The position numbers and the translations under genes were made by a program. The notes below the pieces were generated by a model that was not told where the DNA came from, did no database searches, and saw nothing but the letters and a program-made list of their open reading frames with translations. From NCBI RefSeq assembly GCF_900130065.1, contig NZ_FQXV01000002.1, forward strand, positions 302,365-366,364: DNA of 64,000 nucleotides, read 5' to 3'. Each line of letters opens with the position of its first letter. The first letter of the stretch is position 1. This stretch comes from Sporobacter termitidis DSM 10068. Its GTDB lineage: Bacteria; Bacillota; Clostridia; Oscillospirales; Oscillospiraceae. Positions 27,017-37,513 of the stretch are shown piece by piece.

Positions 27017-28523
27017 ATGGTTGAATCTTCATTTGCAACCGTCGGCGCATTTTTAAAGCAGCGTGTCACGGCCGCTGAACCGGACACGGCAGTTTACGAA
27101 TACGGCGAGGTAGAAAGCTTCAGTGACAATATCGTCCAGATCAAAGGCCTGTCCAAATGCCGCTACGGCGAGCTTTTGGATTTTGACGGCGGCGCCGTCG
27201 GCCTGACCCTGGATCTTCATCTCGGCGGTGTCGGCGCGGCGCTGCTGGGCGGAAAGGTCTCGACCTCCAGCGTCGTGCGCCCCACGGGACGCGTGGCTGA
27301 GGTTGCGGTGGGACCGGAGCTCCTGGGCCGCGTCGTCGACCCGATCGGCCGTCCGCTGGACGGCAAGGGCGAGATAGCAAGTACGAAATTCCGGCCCATC
27401 GAATCACCGGCGCCCACAATCATGCAGCGCGCCGGCGTCGATACGGCCCTTGAGACAGGTATTCTTTCGATCGACAGCATGATCCCGATCGGCCGGGGCC
27501 AGCGTGAGCTCATTATCGGCGACCGTCAGACCGGCAAGACGTCTATCGCGCTGTCGGCAATCATGAACCAGAAGGGGCGCGGCGTCTACTGCGTCTACTG
27601 TGCCATTGGCCAGAAGGCGTCCACGGTGTCGAGCCTCGTGCATCAGCTGGAGGTCGCCGGCGCGCTGGAGAACACCGTCATCGTCGCCGCGTTCAGCAGC
27701 GACGCCGCCGCCATGCAGTATATCGCGCCGTACGCCGCCTGCAGCATTGCCGAAGAATTTATGTATGCCGGCAAGGATGTGCTCGTAGTCTACGACGACC
27801 TCAGCAAGCACGCCGTGGCTTACAGGGCCATGTCCCTTCTGCTCCGCCGTCCTTCGGGCCGCGAGGCTTATCCCGGCGACGTCTTCTATCTGCACAGCCG
27901 TCTTTTGGAGCGTTCGGCAAAGCTGAACGACGAACTGGGCGGCGGCTCTCTGACGGCCCTTCCGATCGTCGAGACAATGGCTGGCGATATCTCCGCATAT
28001 ATCCCCACAAACGTCATTTCCATCACGGACGGCCAGATTTATCTGGAAACGGAGCTCTTCAACGCCGGCATGCGCCCGGCCATCAACGTGGGCCTCTCGG
28101 TTTCCCGCGTCGGCCGGTCGGCACAGTCCAAGGCCATGCGCGCCGTCTCCGGCAGTCTGCGCCTTGACGTTTCCCAGTACCGTGAGATGGCTGTCTTTAC
28201 TCAGTTCGGCGCCGATATCGACGCCGCGACGGCCGCCATGCTCAAAAACGGCGAGCGTCTTATGGAGCTGTTAAAGCAGCACCAGGATCAGCTCTTCTCC
28301 CTGTCTGAGCAGGTATCCATTCTGCTGGCCGTCTCCAACGGCGTCTTTACGCGCTATGAAAAGCGCGGCGTGGATGACGCGCGGGCGGCGCTCCTGAAAT
28401 ATCTGCATGAAAACGCCGAATCGGTGATGCACAGCATCGATACGACAGGCAAGCTGTCGGACGAAGATAAGGCGGATCTGATCCGCTGGTTTGAACGCTT
28501 CGCGGCGGAAAGCGGGGAGAGCA

Positions 28524-28540
<17 letters not shown>
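27017..28540 (+). CDS. atpA: F-type ATP synthase subunit alpha
   Basis: This 507-residue subunit has the P-loop GDRQTGKT and the conserved PAINVGLSVSRVGRSAQ block with the arginine finger. The start is the ATG at 27017 after GAGGTGG; a TTG just before it is also in frame. Its N-terminal segment is slightly short and divergent, which could relate to the missing delta N domain. It overlaps atpG by 17 nt. Confidence 0.95.
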
Positions 28541-30796
<2,256 letters not shown>

Positions 30797-30799
30797 GCC

Positions 30800-31231
30800 A
30801 TGGCCAAACTGTTCAATCTTAAGGTCCTGACACCGGAAAAGCAGTTTTTTGACGGCGCGGCGGAGTCCCTCACCGTCACCACGACGGACGGCCGGTTTGA
30901 GTTTTTGGCCGATCACGTCCCAACGATCATGCCGCTCGTTGTCGGCACGCTCCTTATCAAGGCGCCGGAAGGAACTATAGAAGTCTTCAATTCCGAGGGC
31001 TTTCTGGAGGTCCGGCACGACGGTGTCCTGGTTTACATCCAGGCCTGCGAAAAGCCGGATGAGATCAACAAGCAGCGGGCTGAGGACGCACGTCTGCGCG
31101 CCGAGGAACACCTGCGGCAGCAGCAAAGCATGCAGGAATACCAGCAGTCAAAGATGGCTCTGGCGCGGGCGATGGCCCGACTCAGCGTCTCAAGGCGAGA
31201 CGGCTTCGGCGGCGGCAACCCGCCGGTGTAA
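30800..31231 (+). CDS. atpC: F-type ATP synthase subunit epsilon
   Basis: This 143-residue subunit has the N-terminal beta-sandwich (TPEKQFFDGAAESLTVTTTDG, FLADHVP) and a C-terminal helical hairpin. The last gene of the operon, it starts 3 nt after atpD and is followed by a terminator. Confidence 0.93.
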   Translation: MAKLFNLKVLTPEKQFFDGAAESLTVTTTDGRFEFLADHVPTIMPLVVGTLLIKAPEGTIEVFNSEGFLEVRHDGVLVYIQACEKPDEINKQRAEDARLRAEEHLRQQQSMQEYQQSKMALARAMARLSVSRRDGFGGGNPPV

Positions 31232-31251
31232 GAAATTATCATAAACTCAGC

Positions 31252-31304
31252 AATACCCGGAACTTACCGCGGGGCTCTCCCCCGCTGAAGGTCCCGGGTA
31301 TTTT
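31252..31304 (+). terminator. Terminator of the atp operon
   Basis: AATACCCGG pairs with CCGGGTATT across an inner CGCGGGG/CCCCGC stem, and TTTT follows. Confidence 0.82.
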
Positions 31305-31329
31305 AGTTATCCTCATCTGTCTTTTTTTC

Positions 31330-31358
31330 TTGAACTCTATTTATTTCCAAATTATAAT
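31330..31358 (+). promoter_or_regulatory. Promoter of the zinc-ribbon membrane protein gene
   Basis: TTGAAC (31330-31335) and TATAAT (31353-31358) spaced 17 bp, 34 bp before the start codon. Confidence 0.75.
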
Positions 31359-31391
31359 AGCGTAAAAGGGACTTAGAAAGGGGTAAACGTA

Positions 31392-31976
31392 TTGAGCGGT
31401 GCCGGTACAGTTATTTACTTACTGCTTCTTGTCGGGCTGGCTTTCATTCCGGCGTATATCGCCTCCGGCAAGGGGTACAGCTTTGGAGGATTTTACGCGT
31501 TCGGCTTTTTCTTATTTCTGCCGGCCCTGATTGTCTCATTGGTTCTTGAGGATAAAACGGCAGCCGAGGAGAGAGAAGAAAGCCTGAGAAAAGAAATCAG
31601 CAGATTAAGACAAGACATAAATTCTCGGCCCTTTGGTGAAACGAACGGAAAGGACCTTGACCGGGAGCGCATTGATCCGATATGCCGGCAATGCGGGCAT
31701 CAAAACGAGGCCGGCACGAAGTACTGCACCAAATGCGGCGCTATGCTGGCGCGTATCCAAAAATCTGAAGAAGCAGTTTGTCCAAAATGCCGCGATGAAA
31801 TAAATGACGGCGATGGATTTTGCGGCAGCTGCGGATGGGATCTGACAAAAAAGGAACCGGGGCCGGTGCTGGTTTCAACCGTCAACGGACAGGTTGTTTG
31901 TCCGGAGTGCGGTACGGCGCAGATGTCAAACAGATTGATTTGTTATAAATGCGGCACGAAATTTGAATACCGCTGA
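31392..31976 (+). CDS. Membrane protein with three zinc ribbons
   Basis: This 194-residue protein has two N-terminal membrane helices (about residues 6-24 and 33-51), a short coiled linker, and a cytoplasmic tail with three CxxC...CxxC zinc ribbons (CRQC/CTKC, CPKC/CGSC, CPEC/CYKC). The start is a TTG at 31392 with AAAGGGG 8 nt upstream. Such proteins are common in Firmicutes but lack assigned roles. It stands alone between the atp operon and a convergent gene. Confidence 0.75.
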   Translation: MSGAGTVIYLLLLVGLAFIPAYIASGKGYSFGGFYAFGFFLFLPALIVSLVLEDKTAAEEREESLRKEISRLRQDINSRPFGETNGKDLDRERIDPICRQCGHQNEAGTKYCTKCGAMLARIQKSEEAVCPKCRDEINDGDGFCGSCGWDLTKKEPGPVLVSTVNGQVVCPECGTAQMSNRLICYKCGTKFEYR

Positions 31977-32002
31977 TTATATCACACCGGGAACACACTG
32001 AA

Positions 32003-32043
32003 CGGGGGTGCGAGACGAACACAAAGTTCGTCTCGCACCCCCG
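32003..32043. terminator. Shared stem-loop between convergent genes
   Basis: A perfect 18-bp stem (32003-32020 with 32026-32043) and a 5-nt loop sit between the zinc-ribbon gene and the convergent S-layer/PepSY gene. Neither side has a strong T-run. It probably ends both transcripts. Confidence 0.65.
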
Positions 32044-32064
32044 CCTTACGGGTTTGTCAATGCT

Positions 32065-34200
32065 TTATTTCCGGCTCATGCAGTTGTAGAGCATGATGGC
32101 CGCCTGGGTACGGGTGGCGGTATCGTTCGGATTGAACTTGCCGTTCTGGTCGCCCTTAATAATCCCGAGGCCCTTGGCAATGGCCGCGTAGCCCGCCAAG
32201 CCGGCGGGAATGGTGCCGTCGTCCTTGAAGCCGGGGCTATAAATCCCCTGCAGGTTGGCCACCTCGTTGTAGCCCAGCGCATTGATGAGATATTTGACGA
32301 ACTCAACGCGCGAGATGAGCTTGGCGGGATTTTTCTCGGCCGGCGTCAGGATGCCCATGGAATAGGCGATGTTGTAAATATCGTCGGTATCGACGGCGCT
32401 GATGAGGGGCACGACCTTCCGACCGTTTGTGCTCTCGATGAGGCTCAGCGCGTCCTCCTGCGTCAGTTGGGCGTTGGGCTTGAAGGACCCGCCGGCAAAG
32501 CCCACGCCGTAGGAGGCCAGCTTATTGATGATCGAGGCATAGGGGTTGCCGGTAAGATCGTCGTACTTGAGCCCGGTGTCGGCAACGGCGGTCGCCTTTA
32601 AGAGCTCGCCCGTGAGGGCGTTGATGCCCCAGACGTTCGTGTCGGCCTTTGTATATGAAAGCAGCAGCCCGCTGGACTGGAGGGATGTGGGAACGCTGAC
32701 ATATTCCAGCGCCACGCCAGCACCCTCCGAAAACTTTGCCGCGGCCGTATCGGCGGAAATCACGCCCTCGGAAGAAGCGAAGGTCACATCGTCGTCATAC
32801 CAGGTATAGCTGAAGCTCACCACATAGCCTGTGTTGGCGTCCACACCCACGCTGATGTAGTTTTCGGGGAAGGCGATGCCCTCATGCGTGCGCTGGAAGG
32901 TATAATACCGCGCGCTGTTCCAGTCCGGCTGCGCTGTGGTGCCTGACAGCACCGTCTCCTTCAGCTCGTCGGGCAGTATCCTGCCGGCGAAGGACCTGGC
33001 GGTGGACTCCGTCTGCGCCGCGGTATAATTAAAGGAGGCGGGCGCCTTTCCGTCGGCATAGTAAATGACGTTGCCATTGACGGACAGCAGCTTGCCTGCC
33101 TTGGCATCCACGGTGACGATCCGGTATTGGACCGAAGCGTCCTTCGGTGCGTACGTAAACTGCATATTCGCCGTGACATGCGTTACTTTCTTGTCGTCCT
33201 GATAGGTATAATAGCCCATAGTCTGCAGCTTGAAATTATCGGTGAGGCCCAGCTCGGGGTACGACCGCACGATTTTTTCCAGCTCGCTCTGAGGCAGGAC
33301 GCCCTCCAGCTTGTCGATGGAGGCCTGCTCCACTGGGGAGATCGCCGTGGCGGATGCTGCCGGCGCGGCGTCGGCGGTCGCTTTGCTGCTCCCGGAATAA
33401 GAGCCCGAGTCGCTCGTATAATCCAGCTTGCTGAGGTCCACGAGCTTGCCGGTGGCGGCGTCTACAACATAATTTCCGTCCGGATTCGGCCGGTACTGCA
33501 GCTGCGCGCTGCGTGTGCCGTCGCCCTGCAGAGCATACACCAGCTGCATGTTCAGCTTTCCCTTCAGGGTCTCCGCCGCGGCGGCCTTATCGACAGCGGA
33601 AGCCGGATTCGTCACACCGCTGTAATCCCGCCCGTCGTCGCCCCTGTAGTAGCTGACGACCTTCCTTGTCGCCGCGCTGACGCTGACGCTGATGGAAACG
33701 GGCGTCTCGACGCCGTGCAGCTTCAGGCTGCCATTCAGATAATACACGGCGCTGCCCGAGTAATCGAGGGCGCTCGTCCCGCTGAGGTCGACGGAGGAAA
33801 GCTTCGTATCCAGGACCTTGCCTAAAAACGTGCCCGCGATCGTTTTGGCGTCGTCGATGGTCAGGGTCGGGAATTTCGGGATTCTGCCGTTGGCGGGAGT
33901 GCTCACGCCGGCGACGTTGTCGTTGTAGCTGACGATGGTCCCGTTTTCGTTGGCGGAGACGTAAATCTGCTCCTTATCATTGGACCAGTTCAGCGCCCAG
34001 AGGCTGGCGGCGCCTGTCTCGTTGAGGTCCCCGTTGAACGAGGTAAAGCTGTCGTCGATGCCGAGCGTGTCCTTCACCTTAAGCGTGATGGCAGTCAAAC
34101 GCTCCTTTACGGCACTGTCGGACGTGTCGGCGGCCAGGGCGGTGACACCCGTGGAGACAAGCAGCGCCAGGCACAGAACGAACGTGAGAATCTTCTTCAT
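32065..34200 (-). CDS. Exported YcdB/PepSY-type protein with S-layer homology domains
   Basis: This 711-residue protein starts at the ATG at 34200 (AAAGGA upstream) with a signal peptide ending near ALAAD; the in-frame ATG 78 nt upstream is not needed. The middle consists of PepSY/YcdB-like units (DAATGKLVDLSKL, TVDAKAGKLLSVNG, GVDANTGYVVSFSYTWY). The C-terminal 190 residues hold about three S-layer homology domains (SLH3: FNPNDTATRTQAAIMLY). It should be anchored to the cell wall. PepSY domains are thought to bind or inhibit peptidases; the role here is open. Confidence 0.85.
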   Translation of the reverse strand: MKKILTFVLCLALLVSTGVTALAADTSDSAVKERLTAITLKVKDTLGIDDSFTSFNGDLNETGAASLWALNWSNDKEQIYVSANENGTIVSYNDNVAGVSTPANGRIPKFPTLTIDDAKTIAGTFLGKVLDTKLSSVDLSGTSALDYSGSAVYYLNGSLKLHGVETPVSISVSVSAATRKVVSYYRGDDGRDYSGVTNPASAVDKAAAAETLKGKLNMQLVYALQGDGTRSAQLQYRPNPDGNYVVDAATGKLVDLSKLDYTSDSGSYSGSSKATADAAPAASATAISPVEQASIDKLEGVLPQSELEKIVRSYPELGLTDNFKLQTMGYYTYQDDKKVTHVTANMQFTYAPKDASVQYRIVTVDAKAGKLLSVNGNVIYYADGKAPASFNYTAAQTESTARSFAGRILPDELKETVLSGTTAQPDWNSARYYTFQRTHEGIAFPENYISVGVDANTGYVVSFSYTWYDDDVTFASSEGVISADTAAAKFSEGAGVALEYVSVPTSLQSSGLLLSYTKADTNVWGINALTGELLKATAVADTGLKYDDLTGNPYASIINKLASYGVGFAGGSFKPNAQLTQEDALSLIESTNGRKVVPLISAVDTDDIYNIAYSMGILTPAEKNPAKLISRVEFVKYLINALGYNEVANLQGIYSPGFKDDGTIPAGLAGYAAIAKGLGIIKGDQNGKFNPNDTATRTQAAIMLYNCMSRK

Positions 34201-34325
34201 AACGTCATTTCCTTTCTTTGCTTTGTGTATCTGCCCCTTTGACGCAGCCGGCAGGGAAGTTGTTCCATTCTTTTTCATATAAAATAGCGGATGGCCAGTG
34301 GCCGTCCGGCTCTAGGGTGGGCGGG

Positions 34326-34697
34326 CTATTTTCTTTTGGGGATGATTTCGACCCAGTAGCCGTCCGGGTCCTCGATAAAATAGATGCCCATATCGTGGTT
34401 TTCAAAGCAGACGCAGTTCATCTCCTTGTGCATTTTCCGTGCCGCCTCGATGTCCTCCACGCACAGGGCCAGGTGTATCTCATTGTCGCCGAGGTTGTAG
34501 GGCTCCGTCCTGTCCCTGAGCCATGTGAGCTCCAGCTGGTGGCCCGTCCGCCCGTCGCCCATGAAAACGATGGTAAAGCTGCCGTCCGGCGCCGACATCC
34601 GCCGCTCCTCGATAAGTCCCAGCGCCTTTTTATAGAAGGCAACGCTTTTATCGAGGTCCAGAACATTAAAATTGTTGTGCATAAAAGTAAATTCCAT
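34326..34697 (-). CDS. VOC-superfamily protein (glyoxalase I-like)
   Basis: This 123-residue protein has two beta-alpha-beta-beta-beta units. Candidate metal ligands are His7 (MHNNFNVLDLDKS), Glu in QLELTW, His in EIHLALCV and Glu in YWVEIIP. This pattern suits lactoylglutathione lyase or a close VOC enzyme such as a dioxygenase-like or resistance protein. The exact substrate cannot be told. It is a single gene, divergent from the second GntR operon. Confidence 0.82.
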   Translation of the reverse strand: MEFTFMHNNFNVLDLDKSVAFYKKALGLIEERRMSAPDGSFTIVFMGDGRTGHQLELTWLRDRTEPYNLGDNEIHLALCVEDIEAARKMHKEMNCVCFENHDMGIYFIEDPDGYWVEIIPKRK

Positions 34698-34774
34698 AAA
34701 TTATGCCTCCCGTGTTTTTGCGTCAATTATAGCACACCCACCGGAGGTATTCCATAAATTCCTCTTTTTCATTG

Positions 34775-34823
34775 TTGACAAACTGCTCATACTGTATATA
34801 ATGGTTATATACAGTATGAGCAG
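34775..34823 (+). promoter_or_regulatory. Promoter and operator of the second GntR-ABC operon
   Basis: TTGACA (34775-34780) and TATAAT (34797-34802) are spaced 16 bp. They are overlapped by a perfect inverted repeat of 19-bp arms (34783-34801 and 34805-34823) with a 3-nt centre; the inner arm reads ACTGTATATAA. The GntR product is the likely ligand. Confidence 0.8.
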
Positions 34824-34838
34824 ACGATACACAGGAGG

Positions 34839-35228
34839 ATGAGTTGCCTGAACATCATCATTTCAAATACCGCCGACGTGCCGATCTACCAGCAGATCGT
34901 CAATCAGATCAGGGACGCCATATTGCGCGGCGATCTTACGGACGGAGAACCGCTGCCCTCCATCCGCGCGCTGGCCAAAGACCTGCGGATCAGCGTTATC
35001 ACAACAAAACGGGCTTATGACGACCTGGAGCAGGAGGGTTACATCGTCACCGTGCTTGGCAAGGGCTCTTTTGTGGCCGAGCGCAACGCCGAGCTGCTGC
35101 ACGAATCCCGGCTGGCCATCGTCGAGGCGAAGCTGGAGGACGCCGTTAATACGGCCGGCGTGCTGGATATTGACCGCGCCGAGGTCTTTCGGCTTCTGGA
35201 GCTTTTATATGAGGAGGAAAACGGATGA
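34839..35228 (+). CDS. GntR-family regulator, YtrA subfamily
   Basis: This 129-residue protein has the YtrA winged helix (VPIYQQIVNQIRDAIL, PLPSIRALAKDLRIS, TTKRAYDDLEQEGYIVT) and a short helical tail. The ATG at 34839 touches GGAGG directly, which is poor spacing. The in-frame CTG at 34848 is 9 nt from GGAGG and would start the protein at the family-typical NIIISN, so CTG may be the true start. Its stop overlaps the ATPase ATG by 4 nt. It probably represses its own operon through the 19-bp inverted repeat. Confidence 0.87.
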   Translation: MSCLNIIISNTADVPIYQQIVNQIRDAILRGDLTDGEPLPSIRALAKDLRISVITTKRAYDDLEQEGYIVTVLGKGSFVAERNAELLHESRLAIVEAKLEDAVNTAGVLDIDRAEVFRLLELLYEEENG

Positions 35229-36103
35229 GTCACGCGCTTGAGGTCAGGGGACTGAAGAAAGAATATAAAAGCTTTTGCCTGGACAGCATCAGCTTTTCTT
35301 TGGAGGAAGGCACCATCATGGGCTTTATCGGCCCCAACGGCGCCGGGAAGACGACAACGATCAAAGCCATCCTGAACCAGATTCAAAGAGACGCCGGCGT
35401 CATCACGCTCTGGGGAAAGGACAACATCAAGGATGAGGTCGAGCTCAAAAACCGTATCGGCGTGGTACAGGACGAGGGCCATTTTTACGGGCACCTGACG
35501 CTGAGGGCCATGAAGAATATGCTCAGGCCTTTTTATAAGAACTGGAATGAGAAGACCTACGGCGATTTTATCCGGGAATTCGGGCTGGACGAGCGCAAAA
35601 AGATCTCCGAGCTGTCCAAGGGCATGCGCATGAAATACAGCATCGCGCTGGCGCTGTCCCATGAGGCGGACCTTTTGATCATGGACGAACCCACCTCCGG
35701 CCTCGACCCGCTGGTCAGGGAAGAGCTGCTGGAGCTGCTGCAGCGCATGATCCAGGATGAGCACAAATCCGTTTTCTTTTCCACACATATCACTTCTGAC
35801 CTGGACAAGATCGCCGACTACATCGTTTTTCTGAGTGACGGCAAGCTCGTTTTAAATGAGCAGAAGGACGAGCTGCTCGACCGGCACGCCATCGTCAAGG
35901 GTCCGGCGGAGCTGCTTTCTGAGACGGTCCGGCCATATTTCGTGGGCGTCAAGCAGAGTGGCTACGGCTTCGAGGGACTGGCGGGAGACAGGGCGGCCAT
36001 CCGCCGGGCACTCGGCAGCGGCGCCGTCTTCGAGCGCCCGACCGTAGAAGATATTATGCTGTATTACACCAGGAAGGAGAACGGTCATGCTATACTTAAT
36101 TAA
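35225..36103 (+). CDS. ABC transporter ATP-binding protein
   Basis: This 292-residue ATPase has Walker A GPNGAGKT, signature LSKGMRMKYS (variant of LSGGQ) and Walker B LLIMDEPTSGLDP. A C-terminal extension of about 70 residues follows the core, as in BcrA/YtrB-like subunits. It overlaps both neighbours, so the operon is translationally coupled. Export or bacitracin-like stress response is plausible but unproven. Confidence 0.88.
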   Translation: MSHALEVRGLKKEYKSFCLDSISFSLEEGTIMGFIGPNGAGKTTTIKAILNQIQRDAGVITLWGKDNIKDEVELKNRIGVVQDEGHFYGHLTLRAMKNMLRPFYKNWNEKTYGDFIREFGLDERKKISELSKGMRMKYSIALALSHEADLLIMDEPTSGLDPLVREELLELLQRMIQDEHKSVFFSTHITSDLDKIADYIVFLSDGKLVLNEQKDELLDRHAIVKGPAELLSETVRPYFVGVKQSGYGFEGLAGDRAAIRRALGSGAVFERPTVEDIMLYYTRKENGHAILN

Positions 36104-36719
36104 AAAAGAGCTGACGGCCAACGTCCGGTATCTGCTGTACGGCCTGGGCATCTTTGTCGTCTATATGTTCATCTTTGCCCAGACCAACGCCGCGCTGTTC
36201 ACAACGTGCCTGATCATCAGCTTTTACACCGTATCCACCACCAATCTTGTGCTCGACGAGCGCTACAAGATCGATCTCCTGCTGACCACGCTGCCGGTCC
36301 GGCGGAAGGATATCGTTTTCAGTAAATACCTGCTGATCCTTGTAATATTCGTCCTCAGCTTTCTCGTGTATACGCTGCTGTTCGTCGTCAGCCAAGCGGC
36401 CGGCTACGACAAGATCACGGCGCTGACCCCGTTCAGCGCGGCGATGGGCTTTCTGGCGATCAGCGTTTTCAACGGCATCACGCTGCCCCTGGCGTATAAA
36501 TTCAGTGCCCAAACCACCCGCTTTGTGCCCTTTATCCTCTTCTTCTCCATCTTCTTCCTGGGATCATTCCTGAAAGAACCCGACATATCCGGCGTTACGG
36601 CCCTTTTCGGGAATCTCAGCGGCGGCCCTTTCAGCCTGCTTCTGACCGCCGCCGCCCTGCTTGTCAACGCCATATCCTGTTTGATCACGGTACCGATCTA
36701 CACAAAAAAGGATTTTTAA
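36087..36719 (+). CDS. ABC-2-type transporter permease
   Basis: This 210-residue protein has about six membrane helices and starts 17 nt inside the ATPase gene. It is the last gene of the operon. The conserved ABC-2 features (YKIDLLLTTLPVRRKDIVFSKY) match permeases of the ytr type. The 3' flank holds repeat copy C. Confidence 0.82.
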   Translation: MLYLIKKELTANVRYLLYGLGIFVVYMFIFAQTNAALFTTCLIISFYTVSTTNLVLDERYKIDLLLTTLPVRRKDIVFSKYLLILVIFVLSFLVYTLLFVVSQAAGYDKITALTPFSAAMGFLAISVFNGITLPLAYKFSAQTTRFVPFILFFSIFFLGSFLKEPDISGVTALFGNLSGGPFSLLLTAAALLVNAISCLITVPIYTKKDF

Positions 36720-36777
36720 ACGGTAAAATCCTCGGATTTCATGCTGCTGTAGTATCACGCCGTATATACTGATATAA

Positions 36778-36807
36778 AAATACCATCCGCACAGACGGAT
36801 GGTATTT
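36778..36807 (+). terminator. Hairpin flanking repeat C, left copy
   Basis: Arms AATACCATCCG / CGGATGGTATT with loop CACAGA, preceded by AAAAA and followed by TTT. The 30-bp unit recurs at 37000-37029 with one loop difference (A to G). Confidence 0.72.
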
Positions 36808-36999
36808 CAGTCTATCGATAAAACCCTTTGGGCTTTATCGACAAGGGGATGCATGCAGTGCGCTCAGCCGCGCGCTGCATGAGAAGAGTCACTCCGGAGG
36901 CACATGTCCTCCTGCGTGACAAATCGTAAATTTATTTGCCGCTCCGGCGGCAAACTCTGCGAGGCCTTCCCCTCTATATACGGATTTTTCGACAAACTG
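36808..36999 (+). mobile_element. 192-bp structured repeat, copy C (MITE-like)
   Basis: Same length as copy A and the same orientation as the others. The ends CAGTCTATCGATAAA and (reverse complement of the right end) CAGTTTGTCGAAAAA match at 12 of 15 positions, the best terminal inverted repeat of the three. All four internal stem-loops are kept; the first has one A-C mismatch. It lies between the convergent ABC operon and rnhA. Confidence 0.75.
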
Positions 37000-37029
37000 A
37001 AATACCATCCGCACAGGCGGATGGTATTT
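37000..37029 (-). terminator. rnhA terminator, right copy flanking repeat C
   Basis: Direct duplicate (29 of 30) of 36778-36807. It ends four bases before the rnhA stop codon and would serve as its terminator. Confidence 0.7.
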
Positions 37030-37033
37030 GCTT

Positions 37034-37483
37034 TTAACCGCTTATTTTAACCGCGAACTTCAGCCGTTCGCCGACGGCGAGCTCGTCGCAGCGGTTGTTG
37101 AATTCGTTTTCGGCGTGGCCCTTGACCCAGTTGAAGGCGACCTCGTGGGTCTCGAGCAAGGGGACGAGCCGCTGCCAGAGGTCGAGGTTTTTTACCTCCC
37201 CCTCCTTGCGCCGCCAGCCGCGCTTTTGCCAGGAGGCGAGCCAGCCCTCGTTAATCGCGTTGACAATATACTGAGAATCAGAATACAAGTCGACCTTGCA
37301 CGGCTCTTTCAGCGCCTCCAGCGCGGCGATGACGCTCATGAGCTCCATGCGGTTGTTCGTCGTCTCAGGATGGCCGCCGGAAAGCTCCTTCGATTTTTCC
37401 CCATACTGCAGTATCGCGCCCCAGCCCCCGGGGCCGGGATTGCCGCTGCACGCGCCGTCGGTATAGATGGTGACGTTTTTCAT
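37034..37483 (-). CDS. rnhA: Ribonuclease HI
   Basis: This 149-residue enzyme cleaves RNA in RNA-DNA hybrids. The catalytic residues are visible in [15 protein letters not shown] (Asp), NRMELMSVI (Glu), YSDSQY (Asp) and NNRCDELA (Asp), with KGHAENE providing the conserved His. It lies 30 nt downstream of gyrA and may be read from the gyrase transcript. Confidence 0.95.
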   Translation of the reverse strand: MKNVTIYTDGACSGNPGPGGWGAILQYGEKSKELSGGHPETTNNRMELMSVIAALEALKEPCKVDLYSDSQYIVNAINEGWLASWQKRGWRRKEGEVKNLDLWQRLVPLLETHEVAFNWVKGHAENEFNNRCDELAVGERLKFAVKISG

Positions 37484-37513
37484 TGCTGTACCAACCTTAT
37501 TCGCCCCTGCGGC

